NCBI RefSeq assembly: GCF_010093625.1
Contig: NW_022985390.1
Coordinates: forward strand, 1 to 64,000
Length of the DNA stretch: 64,000 nt
Source of the DNA: Macroventuria anomochaeta
Taxonomy: Eukaryota; Ascomycota; Dothideomycetes; Pleosporales; Didymellaceae
Direction of reading: 5' to 3'
Program-made: the position numbers and the translations under genes
The notes under the pieces: generated by a model
The model's database searches: none
The model's input: only the letters and a program-made list of their open reading frames with translations
Told to the model about the DNA's origin: nothing
Shown: piece after piece, positions 31,205 through 41,974 of the stretch
How the letters are laid out: each line of letters starts with the position of its first letter
Position numbering within the stretch: position 1 is the stretch's first letter

Positions 31205-32884
31205 TCACCATGCAGTGATGTCGTCGACCTCGGCTTCGCCAAAGGTGCTTGTCTTCGTAGCCTCCATGCCGGGGTCGTTAGAGGTGATGTCAGGGTTCGG
31301 CGTCCTGTTCATAATGTCCGGGAGGAATTCGTCCAGGAAACCGAGCAAGTGACGGTTGACTTGGTCGAATTCCAACAGGAATGCGTCATGGCCGTCGGGG
31401 GAATCGATGGTCTTCAGAGTAGCGTTGGGGATGTGCGCGGCAAGCTCTTGCTGTTCGGCGTAAGTGAAGAGACCATCAGACTGAATACCCAGCACGAGCG
31501 TTGGCTGCTCGATCAGGGACAGCGCATAGTGCAGGGCCGAGACAGGGTCAAGGCTGTCTTCATCTTCGCCCTCGGGATAGCGATGACGAGACACATCATG
31601 AGTGTCGAGCTTGCGCGTAATAGCGATGTAGCAGTTTGCATCGAATCGCTTGATGAATTTCTCGCCCTGGTAGCGCAGGTATGACTGTGCCGAGAAGTAG
31701 TGTTGGGTCAAAGGCTTAGACTTTGCGCTTGCTGTCGAGTCGGTTCGTCGGATAGGCGGTGTCGAGGGACTCGATGCGTCGTGGAACTCTAGATCGGCGG
31801 TCTTTGCTGATGCCGATGTGTTCAATACAGCACTGCTGTTTGTCCTCGATGCCGAGGAGCGCGGCGAGCCAGCGTTCTTATGACCGTGGTTGTGGATCGC
31901 CCAGTGTTCGTTTGAGGGTGTAGTCGGTCGTGGTAGGGTGTTGATGCTCTGCTTCTTGGATAGATCGGGGGTATTGCGACCAAAACGGGACTCAAAGGAG
32001 TCGCGACTGCGGTAGGTCAATAGCGCAGACATGCGCGCAGCCCCAAGACCTGTGGACGGGGGGTCTTCGAATGCGTAGTAGCCGTCGTCGTATTTGGGGT
32101 CGCTGTAGATACTCTGCCGTTGAGCTTCACCCCAGCTGATGCCCCAAGCACTGTAGCGAGCGGACGTAGCGATGGGTATGATGTTGCGAACATAGTCCTT
32201 CCCGAAATAAGCAAACTCGAGTACGAGCATGCCGCCCATGGACCCTCCAATGACGGCCGCAATCTGCTTGACGCCAAGGTCATCGAGGATCAATCGGAAA
32301 ATGCTGTGTTGTGTTAGCAGTGCAAGCCTCAAATCAGACCCATGTACTGTGCTCACTTGACATCGTCTCGCACTGTTGTCAACGGAAACTCGGGCCCATA
32401 GCGTCCGTTCGAGGCATCACCGTCTCGTGCTGTGACTGGGCTAGCACTGCCGTATGGGCTACCCAAGCTGTTCATACACACGACAAAGAACCTCGATGTG
32501 TCAAAGGCTTTGCCAGGGCCTCCAAGCAGGGGTCCCCACCAATCGCCGACATCGGCGCTTCCCGTCAGCGCATGGCAGATGACCATGGCATTATCACGCC
32601 CTGGTGATAGAGTGCCGTACGTCTTGTATGCGACGGATACATCGTGGAGGACGACGCCGGACTCGAGTGTGACTTCGGGGATAATCACAAACGTCTGGTC
32701 GGGTATCAGGCGAGAGAAGGGGTTCTCGGGCTGAGACGTGACTCTCTCTACTTGTTTGTTAGCCCTTATCCTTGATATGGGCAAGTCTCGGTGCAGCATG
32801 TTTGCTGGCGCAATGGAGGGTCGTACTGTACTTGTACGTGCCAACGGCAGCCGCGCCAGTGTCGAGTGAGGTAGCCATTGGCAT
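31205..32884 (-). CDS. MET2: Homoserine O-acetyltransferase
   Basis: It acetylates L-homoserine from acetyl-CoA (EC 2.3.1.31), the entry step to methionine/cysteine synthesis by direct sulfhydrylation. The exons are 32827-32884, 32357-32750 and 31205-32303 (516 residues). The first join rebuilds VGTYKYIERVTSQPENPFSRL and the second RDDVNIFRLILDDLGVKQ. The alpha/beta hydrolase triad is visible: nucleophile S172 in GGSMGGM, Asp about 427 (SDGLFTYAEQ) and His about 456 (DGHDAFLLE). Residues about 264-348 form a low-complexity S/T/P-rich insertion between the lid helices and SYLRYQGEKF. Two ATGs lie at the start (32884 and 32878); the first is used. No organelle signal is obvious. Confidence 0.93.
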
Positions 32885-33486
32885 TGTGTGTTATGTTTGT
32901 AGAAAGAACGAAGTGCAACACCAACACTCAAACTTCTTTCGCAGATTGCGGGGAGTCATCTTTTCTTAGGCCCCACACGCATGCAGTGAACTCAAGATGC
33001 GCCGCTAGAGACGTGGGGTTGACGCCGTAGCGGAGCACGTCATCACTCCGGTCCATCTCCGCGCTGTTGATTGGACAATCTCACACCCGGCATCAAAGCA
33101 GACATCGAACACTCGACGGACTGCCCGACTCCATGTCAGACTGCGATCCTCAATAGTGCTCAATAGCAGCCGGCAAGGAGCCTTGGTCGCATTACTATTG
33201 ACAGCAAACGGTTCGCCTCGTGGCGGTTTGCACAACATCACAAGGGTGCTATTTACTCAGAACTACTGCATGCCCAAGGCACTAATCTTAGGCTCTGAAC
33301 AGGGTGATTCGACGTCAGAACTAGGGCTTCAATCAGTAAAGGTTTCATATAGCAAAGCGCTGGCCTCGAAACTCCAGGTTTTCAGTGCACATAACGTCTA
33401 CCCAACGCACTACATTAGACATAGCGATTGCAAAACAGCACGGCGACGGTATCATATCTCTACATACTGAGCCAAGGCAACCTAAC
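32885..33486. other. Intergenic, MET2 promoter side
   Basis: Promoter side of MET2. No Gcn4-like or other regulatory motif is claimed and no coding frame is supported. Confidence 0.4.
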
Positions 33487-33909
33487 ATGACAGCCCACTG
33501 TCGACCGACGACAGCCGGCCCTTCCCTTCACTCCGCAACGCCTCGCACGTTCTTACCAGCTACGATCGGTAGCTTCATTCTCGGCCCATACTACGGTCCG
33601 CAAGAGAAGCTCTGTAGGTGTCGTGGACCAAGCCATGGGAGTTGCAAAACCCAACACGTGATCGATGCAAGGCGTCTCAATCCAAGCACAAAGCAACCCC
33701 TGCTGGTGAAGGACGAAACGTTCAGACTTTTGCTGGAGGATAGGCTGGAGACGCCACATACGAGCGAGCTGAAGTCAGACGACGATCTCTTTGCAAGCAA
33801 CAACACTACAGAAGCCAGGGAGGGCGGAGGAAATAAAGAGAACTTAGATCTCAGAGCATCATTTTCATTGCCTACCAGCTACCCAGCTAGTATGGTTTTC
33901 GGGGTATAA
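33487..33909 (+). CDS. Hypothetical protein, doubtful
   Basis: A 140-residue frame starting at the ATG at 33487. I recognise no family. It has a short Cys pair region (LCRCRGPSHGSC), a polar, moderately acidic second half and no membrane segment. It lies alone between divergent-facing MET2 and the 3' end of the RING gene. The region from 33870 on is AT-rich, so it could be a real 3' end or just chance. Kept only because its composition is not obviously noncoding. Confidence 0.25.
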   Translation: MTAHCRPTTAGPSLHSATPRTFLPATIGSFILGPYYGPQEKLCRCRGPSHGSCKTQHVIDARRLNPSTKQPLLVKDETFRLLLEDRLETPHTSELKSDDDLFASNNTTEAREGGGNKENLDLRASFSLPTSYPASMVFGV

Positions 33910-34074
33910 TACAAGAAGTTGAGAAATGTCCACCCATCCTCCCCTCCTCCCAAACCCTTCCGAACTCTCGTTTTATGCACATGTACAAAACGGCATCTCT
34001 GAGACTCATCAATTACACTATTTATTATCCCAGACGCCTCCCCCCTTCTTCTTTATACTAGAGCCAGAGACATC

Positions 34075-37000
34075 CTACCGCCTATCTCTCTCGCGCTCAA
34101 CCCTCTCCATCTCCCTCTCCACGTCGCCCTCAGTCCTGACACCACCTCTCCTCGTCTTACCGGCGTTCTTCCTTAGCCCGGCAGTGAAAAGGTTGGCAAT
34201 GCTATTGTCGCCTCCTGCGCCGGACTTTCTGCGCTTGTCGCGGTGCGAGGCTGGGCCTGTGGGCGCTTGGACTTCGCTCTTGCTGGGGCCGCGCGGTGCG
34301 TCGTCGACTTCTTGATCGTCATCGCGCGAGCGTTTGGAGGACAGGGAGGGGCGAGAGGAGGAGTGGATGCGCGAGTGCAGAGACTTCGTAAGGGTGTCCC
34401 GCTGGTCGCGGTCTGCGCGGTCGCGGCTGTTCCGCTCGCGGGCATTCTTCTCGCGTTCGGCAGCGTAGTGGTCCTGTGAGGTGGGTTCAGCGGGTGTGGC
34501 TGGTGTGGAAGGTAGGGAAGAGACGCTGCTCTTCCTGCGGTGCTTGTCTTTGTCGCGATCCGCTGCAGGACCCTTGGGTGGCTGGAAGCCACGTGGTCCA
34601 GTGGGAGGTTGCGGTGGTGGCATGACGTTGGACTTTGACCGACCTGCGCCCTTGATCGAGAAGGTGTTCGCTGAGGGGCCGGTGGGTGCGTTCAGTGGCG
34701 GAGAGACAGCGCGCTTCTGCATCATCTTGCCAACCACATCGTCCTCTGCAGGACGCTTGACCTTCGTGTCGCGGTCATTCTGGCTACGGTCATCCCGGCT
34801 GCGGTCTTCTCGGTCCCGGTCCTTGCGGCTCCGTCGAGAAGAGCGGTGCTTGTCGTCATCGTGGTCGCGCTCTTCTTCCTCAGCCTCACGGTCACGGCGA
34901 CGCCTGCGCTCCTTATCTTTATCTCTCGACCGATCCTTCTCGCGCTCGTAGTCGTAGTCTTTATCTCGATCCTTGCGGTCTCGTCTGTCTCGCTCGCGAT
35001 CCTTGTCCCGTGACCTATCACGGTGCTTCTCTTTGTCACCCCTGTGCTTTCGCCGCGATCCCGACTCGGACTCGCGATCACCGTTGGCATATGCATCATC
35101 CTCATACTTGCTCTCTTCGGCGGGAGATCGTGAGCGGTGACGACGGCGATATTCCTTGCTGCGATCCCGATGTGAGCGTGAAGAGCGGTGCCTGTCTTTG
35201 TCACGGCGACTACTGCGGTATTTGGAGTCTGCTGAGCCACTACGTGTCCTGTCGGCTCGACTTCCTCTATCATCACGGTGCCGATCGTCGTGATCTTCTT
35301 CGCGGTCATCGTATCGCGATGAGCGGTGGTGTCGGCGGTTCTTGCGGCGTTCGTAGTCATCGTCACCCTGCGGTGTTGCCGAGCGCCCTCTGCCCTCCCG
35401 TCTTGACTCGCGGTCTGCTGAGCGTGATCGCTCTCGGCGGTCATCGGTCTCTTCATCTCTCGCTCGTGACCTTGACCGAGAACGTGACACAGACTTGTCT
35501 TTGGTGCGAAGACTCTCGTCTCGTAAAGGCGAGCGACTGTTCATTGGTCAGTGTTACGTCTATGATGGTGTCCTGTGCTGTACTCACGATCGAACTCTAC
35601 GCTGTGGACTGCGGCCGCCAGTACTTTGCGCAGGTGTTACGCTCTTTGGTGGAGGCTGGTGGCGCACGTTGTTCATTCGGCTCGAGAAGCCAGTGTTTGG
35701 TCTGCCTTCGCGCATCGCTCGCGGGCCTGTGGGTGCACCTTCCACACCACGACCCTGCGGCTCGCCTGTCAAGACCGTGGCAGCGCCGTACGCTGCGTTG
35801 AAGCTGCCGCGAGGACCAAAATTGTTGTTCTGGTGAAATCCCATGTTCATGCTAGGATCGAAAGGCGCATTCATTTGCATCGGGTTAGGAAATTGATTCA
35901 TCGTGCCATTGGCAAACCCCAAATTGGACTGCATGCCGTTGCCCATCATCGACTGATCGTAACCTTGCATGCTTCCATCTTCAGTATCGACGGTCTGTAT
36001 ATGGTTCAGGCCGTTGGACTGTGCGGATTCGTTCATCTGCTCTCCTGTTGCAGCTGAATCGCTGGCATCCTCAACGCCAGTGCCAACCGGGCCGGCGGCA
36101 CTGGCGGCTGCTGTAGGGTCTTGCGTGCTATCATCGTTATCATTACCTTCTTCAGTGGACTTGACAGCGGTGTCTTGCTCGCCCTCTGGCTTCGGTGCGG
36201 TAACTGCATTGGCGGATGCATCAGGCGACTCGCCGTCACGCTGTTGTACACCAATGTCGTCAGTTGCTCGCTTCGAATATTGCAATGCCGAAGAGGTTTG
36301 TCTTGGCGGAGTGTTATGAGATCGACGTACGTTTTGCGCAGGACCACTGCGGCTTCCAGGACGACTGTTGGTGTTCTGCGGGCCCCCAGGCCCAGAAACG
36401 GAGCCTCCCTGACTGCCAGTCCTATTGTTTCGCTGAGGAAGAGCCCCTCCTTGATTGGCAGGGAAACGATTCTGGTTTTGGAAATTGTTCTTGGGGAATT
36501 GGTTCATCATCTCGGGATATGCTCCAGATTGATTATATCCACCCATCTGGTTGAACCCGTTGAAGTTTCCATAGCCACTGCCCATGCCATTCCACCCGTT
36601 GCCGTAGCCGCCACCGTAGTTCATCATGTTCATGGTGGACATGTCGTTCATCCCCATGCCCATGTTTCCACCGAAGTTGCTGTACATGCCGTTCATGTTG
36701 TTCAAGTTGTAATCTACGCAAACATGAGTTTTGAGGTTTGTGACAACGTACAGAGTTTGAACGTACCCATTGGATTCATGTTGTTCCAATTGGCGTTGCC
36801 CATCATGTTGGACATGCCGTTGAAGCCCACGCCGCCGAAGCTGCCTTGGCTTTGGAAACCAAACCCCATCTGACTCTGCATGCCGTTCATCATAGGATTG
36901 TTACCCATTATGCTTGCTGCTCCGGTGGTGTTGTTTGGTTCATCAGAAGACGCATTTGCGCCAGATGGCTCTACACTCTGTGTCGCAGTCTGCGATACCA

Positions 37001-37842
37001 AGCTGCCACGTCGTTCCGGATCATCGTTATCAGGTGCGGTAGAACCCTGCTTGAGATCAGCAAGAGCACTAGGCGAGACATGCATGCTACAGCCACCAGC
37101 ACGTGCAAGATCGATAATGTTCATTAAGTTTAGCCCTTCAGACTTTCCTGCTTCCTCTTCTCTGTTCTTATAGAAATCGTACACGCAGCTGCGCGTAGCA
37201 AATGAAGGAGCATGCAAACCTACCTCGATTGGCTGTGCAGAAGCCGAAAATGTACGCAGCTCTCCGTCACCAGTAGTTGTTGCTGTCGCAGTGCCCTCGG
37301 CGGGTGCATCATCTGTTGCTGGTGCCTCCTCGACGCTGTCGATCGGTTTGTCTGCACCCTCCACCTCAGATGGCGCTTCTGTTGCGGCAGGTGTAGTCTC
37401 TGGGACGGGCGTAGCGGCTTGCGCGGCCGCCTTAGCTTCCTCTTTCTTCTTTTGCTTTTGTAGCCAGATGCGCATGGTGTTACGCAGAGACTTGTTCGGT
37501 GTGCACGAGTCGGTCTCGAGCGGCGAGTGGTCGCATGATGGGCAAGTGGTAGGGAATGAAAGCTTTGCCTGACCTGTCGAACTATTAGCCGCCGTAATGC
37601 TATATTGAAGTTGATTCATGTACATACATGTCGTACAGATAGCTTTATTACAGCATAGCAGCTTGTATGAGTCGATAGCAAGCTCGCTGCACAAAGCGCA
37701 GAAGAACGCCTTGGGGAAGACGCTCGTAGATAGAGAGCTGGACAAGTCAGCACGTGATACTAATGCATAGCTCATGCGTGACATACAAAGCGAGTTCTTT
37801 CAAGTCGTTGGCGAGCGGTGCTGCCTTCGGGTCGGTGGCCAT
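34075..37842 (-). CDS. RING-finger protein with M/N/G-rich middle and RS-like tail
   Basis: A large protein probably acting as a nuclear E3 ligase linked to RNA processing (inference). The exons are 37787-37842, 37628-37737, 36767-37573, 35588-36713 and 34075-35536 (1186 residues). The RING is formed across exons 1-3: C32-x2-C35, C47/C48, C53-x2-C56, C66-x2-C69, followed by SPLETDSCTPNKSLR, as in RBBP6/Mpe1-type RINGs. No DWNN domain is present. The 54-base intron inside the RING (37574-37627) is in frame and stop-free; retaining it would insert 18 residues between Cys pairs. Next come an acidic A/E/T-rich region, a long Met/Asn/Gly-rich stretch (NMNGMYSNFGGNMGMGMN), then RSRSR, DRDRD and KDRDK repeats over about 450 residues. 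More in-frame introns in exon 3 are possible. Confidence 0.78.
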
Positions 37843-38409
37843 GATGAGGTCGTGTGTATGAGCTCTCCAGGTTAGAGTAGGCTACAGCGGATGAATTCCG
37901 AGGTCGAGCTATTGCGGGTGAAGGTATTCCATTTGGTCAAAAATAAATAAAGGTAGAGACCGTGAGTAAGTCGGCGGAAGCTGTGACGATGACGGAAGTG
38001 GTGGATTGGATTGCGGTTGTCGCAACCGTGTTTGCGGGACAGCAAGTGAGAGAGATGTCACGGAATTTCTTTGGAAGTCGCGACCGGGGCCGTGCTCGAC
38101 CCGAACCATTCACGGGTCACGTGGAACCGCGTGCGCGCTTTCTATCTTGGCCTGACGCTATTGACTGCTTTTTTCACTTTCATCTGCCCTGCATTCACTC
38201 TCTTATAACCTCTCTGCTGTATTCAGTCACGCGTCCACATGTCAGCGATGCCCGTTTCATCGGAGACCGGCTAAGCGGTTGTGGCTTAGGCTAGCCAGTG
38301 GAGTCTTGTCATCGTCATCAACCGAGCTGCAAGCACGAGGGTTCTTCATCCAACGAACGATGCATCTAAAGACGCAGTCCTTTCTGGTCCTTTGCTTTCT
38401 TTCGCAACC
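37843..38409. promoter_or_regulatory. Divergent promoter region, RING protein / Say1-like esterase
   Basis: 567 bases separating head-to-head genes. No reading frame or recognisable factor site beyond a pyrimidine-rich patch (38150-38240). Assigned as a promoter only from gene orientation. Confidence 0.4.
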
Positions 38410-39683
38410 ATGATACTTAATCAGATATCATATTTGGATTGTGTTGCCTTTCTGGTCTTCCTTGCACCTCAATTGCTGGTTCAAATTGGCCTGTTTCCCA
38501 TCCTCAAATGGCTAATTCCAGCTCTGCCGTTCATAGGTGAGTCTCCGTACCACACAGCATTTGCGTACTGATATTGACAGTGTATGAAGCCTTGGTCATT
38601 CCATATCAATTTGTTCGCGAACGATACTTTCTCCCATTTGAGAGACGCAGCCCATTTGTGAGGAAGGCGACACCTTTCCAGGACTTCGTTATCAGATGTG
38701 TTCGCTATGCATTTGCGAATATGCCAGCCTCCATTGGCCGCGTGTTCTTTTCGAAGGGTGTCTCGTTGCCTTTCCTGCGATTCCGAATGCTACGACATGG
38801 CATTGTCACAAGTCCGATCAGGTGGACTGAGGTCAAGAGGGTATGTTCTTCAAAGTCCAATGCTTCCATTGAGTTTCGCTAATAACCACAGCCTGACTTC
38901 AGAGGTGTTCTGATCAAGCACAATCAGCAAGAGCAGCCTGATATCATCGTCTACTACGCTCATGGCGGCGGCTTCTCGATGGGCAGTTCTTACTTTTACA
39001 TGGAGTTCCTGCTCGCATGGGTTGCGCTCCTCAAGGCTGCTGGCTACAGAAATCCTGCTCTCTTTGCCCTGGAATACACCTTGGTTCCTGATGCAACATA
39101 CCCAACCCAGCTTCACGAGACGCTGGCCGGCTACAGATACGTGCTATCGCTTGCCCAGTCCTCAACTAGAGTGGTCGTTGGTGGTGACTCTGCTGGGGCG
39201 ACCCTCATGCTGAGCTTCTTGCTCTATTTGACAGAGCATGCAGAGTTCAGGCACCAGCGACCTGGATTGGCGGTCATGATCAGCCCATGGGTCACCATCG
39301 TTTCGAAGAACAACCGCAACACTGCATCAGACTTTCTTAACGATAACTCTCTTGAACTGTACGGTCGCCAATACATCGGGAAAAAAGCATCAGCGAACGA
39401 TCCCATGGTGTCACCAGGCCACTGCAAAGATACCAAGAAATGGACCGAAGCATCACCGGAGGAGGGCTGGTACTTCCTGTACGGCAGCGAAGAAGTGCTT
39501 GGCCCTGAGACCAGGGAGTTGATCAGCCTTTTAAGAAGTACTGGCACGCATGTGGATGAGTGGGAAGACCAAGGCGGCATTCATGCGTGGCCTGTTGCAA
39601 GTTTGTATCTAGGCAAAAGCAGAGACGAACGACTTGGTGGACTGCAAAGCATCGTTGGAGCTATCAAGCACAGGATACTATGA
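38410..39683 (+). CDS. Membrane-anchored HSL-type esterase (Say1-like)
   Basis: An alpha/beta hydrolase of the hormone-sensitive-lipase group, similar in layout to yeast steryl acetyl hydrolase Say1, which deacetylates steryl acetates at the ER membrane; the substrate here is inferred. The exons are 38410-38536, 38581-38840 and 38892-39683 (392 residues). The N-terminal about 45 residues are a hydrophobic anchor (FLVFLAPQLLVQIGLFPIL). The oxyanion motif HGGG is at 153-156 and the nucleophile S229 is in GGDSAGATL. The late GGIHAWPVAS carries the catalytic His, with an acidic partner in the preceding VDEWEDQ. YTLVPDATYP is also typical of the family. Start ATG 38410 in AACCATGAT. Confidence 0.87.
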
Positions 39684-39716
39684 TGACAACACCACTCAGT
39701 CGAGTATCAATAACAG

Positions 39717-40016
39717 TCACCTTCTATAGCATTGCGGTGGCAGATCGAACCCCAACTCATGGGCGGCTTTCTGAAGCCGCGCAACCCTCTTCGCCTCCTC
39801 CAACGCCCATTGTTGATCGACTGCGGATGGATTGGCATTCTGTGCTGACAAGGACTCTGCAGAAAGAGGTGTTGACGTGCCTGAACAACTTTTGTGAAGG
39901 AGGTTAGCACTGCAAGGTACGCGCGGGACGAAGAATACGTACGCGGACGGCATTGCATCGCCACCTGCAGACAACGATGATGTTCGAGAAGACGAATTGG
40001 ATGTTTGCTTCGGCAT
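39717..40016 (-). CDS. Hypothetical small protein, C-terminal amphipathic helix
   Basis: A 99-residue frame from the ATG at 40016. I do not recognise a family. The N-terminus is S/T-rich; the C-terminus VDQQWALEEAKRVARLQKAA would form a charged helix, ending GFDLPPQCYRR. The middle (YVFFVPRVPCSANLLHK) looks unlike the rest and includes intron-like signals (GTACGT, GCTAAC, TTGTTCAG), but the implied 62-base intron breaks the frame of the helix. So either the gene is intronless or the splice sites differ. It overlaps nothing and lies 33 bases from the opposing esterase stop. Confidence 0.4.
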   Translation of the reverse strand: MPKQTSNSSSRTSSLSAGGDAMPSAYVFFVPRVPCSANLLHKSCSGTSTPLSAESLSAQNANPSAVDQQWALEEAKRVARLQKAAHELGFDLPPQCYRR

Positions 40017-40665
40017 ACTGAAGTTCAAAGTGGGCAGAAGGTGCGCAATGACAAAAGGAGCTGAAGGGTCTGAGAAGGATATTTAACTCATCCAGGCAGT
40101 CCTCCAGGAAACAGCAGAAAACTTATACCCCTCATCTATAGTCTCGCCTGACGCCTTCCAGCTCCAACACCGCGCTGCCACCCTCTCTCCAATCGAGTTC
40201 TTCCAATCACAACTTCTTCAATCTCTCATCAAACGCAGGTTGTAGGCATCTCAACAGGGCCTAGTGTCAGCTGAAGCAGGTTAGCGCCAGCTGAAGGGAG
40301 CTTAGCGGCTGGCCCCGCACTGCGATTCGGTGAAGTGACCCCTGCCCTCTTGGCTGCCTCAGCCCTTGCATGTAAAAAAGCGGGCTCTTATCCTGCAGGT
40401 TTTCGTCAGGTGCCGGTAGCTGACAGCGTTCACCGGCAGCCGATCTGACATATAGCCTGTCAGGTACGTCTTTGTGATTTTGTTGGGAGTGGCAATTGTG
40501 GTTACGTGACGTCCAGCGCTCACGCGCACACTATAGGCACAGATATGAACATTTTAATGTCTCTGAACCTACTACGTTCGATGCTACTACCTGGAATTTG
40601 GATGCCTTCGACTGAAAATACCCGCGACTACAGCTTTGTTGTGGCAGAAGTATCTACGATGTCGA
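40017..40665. other. Intergenic with short imperfect repeats
   Basis: No gene was recognised. Around 40267-40300 a CAGCTGAAG core is repeated with variations (GTCAGCTGAAGCAGG, GCCAGCTGAAGGGAG). Confidence 0.4.
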
Positions 40666-41575
40666 TTAGTCGTCCGTAAGCCTGTCTAGGACAACTATCG
40701 AGATGATCAGGACTAGCAGTCCAATGGTCACTATCATCGTGAGAGTGAAGCTGATCCAACCAATTGACATCGCCCCAGCTCCAATGTCGGTCTTGACGTT
40801 ACCATAATTCGAACTTTCTGCCATCGCTGCAGCACCCACGGCGCCTATGTGTTGCCAAAGGCTGGCAACAAGCATCAACACGGCGGCAACGAACGTACAC
40901 GCCAAAGCGACTTGTGACACAGGTCTTGAAGGGAATGGCTTGACGTCGACATCTGAGCCAGTCCGGACGTCCCTCTCTTCATGCCAACCAGGGAAGGTAG
41001 CCAGGAGTACAAAGCAAAAGAACGCAAGAATAACGGACATGAAGATAAGGCCTGAGAAAAGGACATCATCTTTGAATGATGATGCGGCTCCTATAAGGTT
41101 CAACGGGTCATTCTCCGGTCCGATCTGTTGCGCGAGCCCACTGGAGTCCGAACTACAGAGCCACACGATACCACGCTGGCGCACACACATGCCGAAGTAA
41201 CCTATGCGGACTTCCAGTTGCGCCGAACCTTTCAAGCTGTGGAGCGTATCGAACATGGCCCTTTCAACCGGTCCAAGATTGGATGGCGTCGAATTTGTGT
41301 ACGAAAGACCTAGAATGTACACATTCGTCATGGTGGAGTAGCTGGAACATCCCGCGAGCAAAATCGCTGTCAATCCGTTCAGTCTAAGCTTCAACTCGAG
41401 TTTTGGTGCAGCATCGACTTACACATCATGATCACCGCAGATATCTGTACGATCATCAAAACGTGATGGTACCCGAGGAAGGGAACGAGGCCTGCAAATT
41501 GCGTTAGTACAAGCGTGGCGCTTATCCACGGCGGCACAAACGTGACAGCCTGTTAAACTTCTCAGTTACCGTCAT
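40666..41575 (-). CDS. Fig1-family membrane protein
   Basis: A claudin-like four-helix membrane protein of the Fig1 family. In yeast and filamentous fungi Fig1 supports calcium influx and membrane fusion in mating or development. The exons are 41542-41575, 41423-41491 and 40666-41366 (267 residues). The joins give RLSRLVPFLGYHHVLMIVQ and SAVIMMSILLAGCSSYS, the first helix with the family LLAGCSS end. The family signature GYFGMCV is present in the extracellular loop. Later helices are FSGLIFMSVILAFFCFVLL, VALACTFVAAVLMLVASLW and ISFTLTMIVTIGLLVLIISIVV. The second intron (56 bases, GTAAGT...TTGACAG) was preferred to two shorter alternatives ending at 41384 or 41389, which also keep the frame. 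Confidence 0.85.
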
Positions 41576-41974
41576 CTTATCAAATGAGACGAGAATGTTT
41601 AACTCGCTGTTGTTCGAGCGGTGCGAGCAGACGTTGCGGGGTGCGACGGGGATTATGGTCAATCTTTGTTGTAATGAAGAACTGAACAAAAGCGCGACTT
41701 CGAGCTGAAATGCAGCCACACAGCCTTGTGTATAGGGATAAATGCTAGTATCAAGATACTATGTCTTGTTGGGTATAGAGTCCGTTGGTGTGGCCAATAG
41801 GAGCCCCTGCATGCTGAGCGAACGCCTTGTTGTGGGTGGGGGCCAAAATATCCCAGCCTTCTCACAAATAGATCTCCGAGTTCAAGATTGAGGGGTGCTG
41901 GAACGTTGCGACTATCTGTATGGGACAAGCGGCTCACGACACACAGCAGCGGTTTCCATGACGAACGAACACCG
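41576..41974. promoter_or_regulatory. Divergent promoter region, Fig1-like / CorA-like
   Basis: 399 bases between two head-to-head membrane protein genes. No coding frame starts with ATG here in either needed frame; the plus frame is open upstream from 41888 but lacks an ATG. No specific site was identified. Confidence 0.35.

Noticed and set aside
34243..34951. Cys/Val-rich plus-strand frames opposite the RS tail
   Set aside because: Artefact of repeated Arg/Asp/Ser codons read in antisense.
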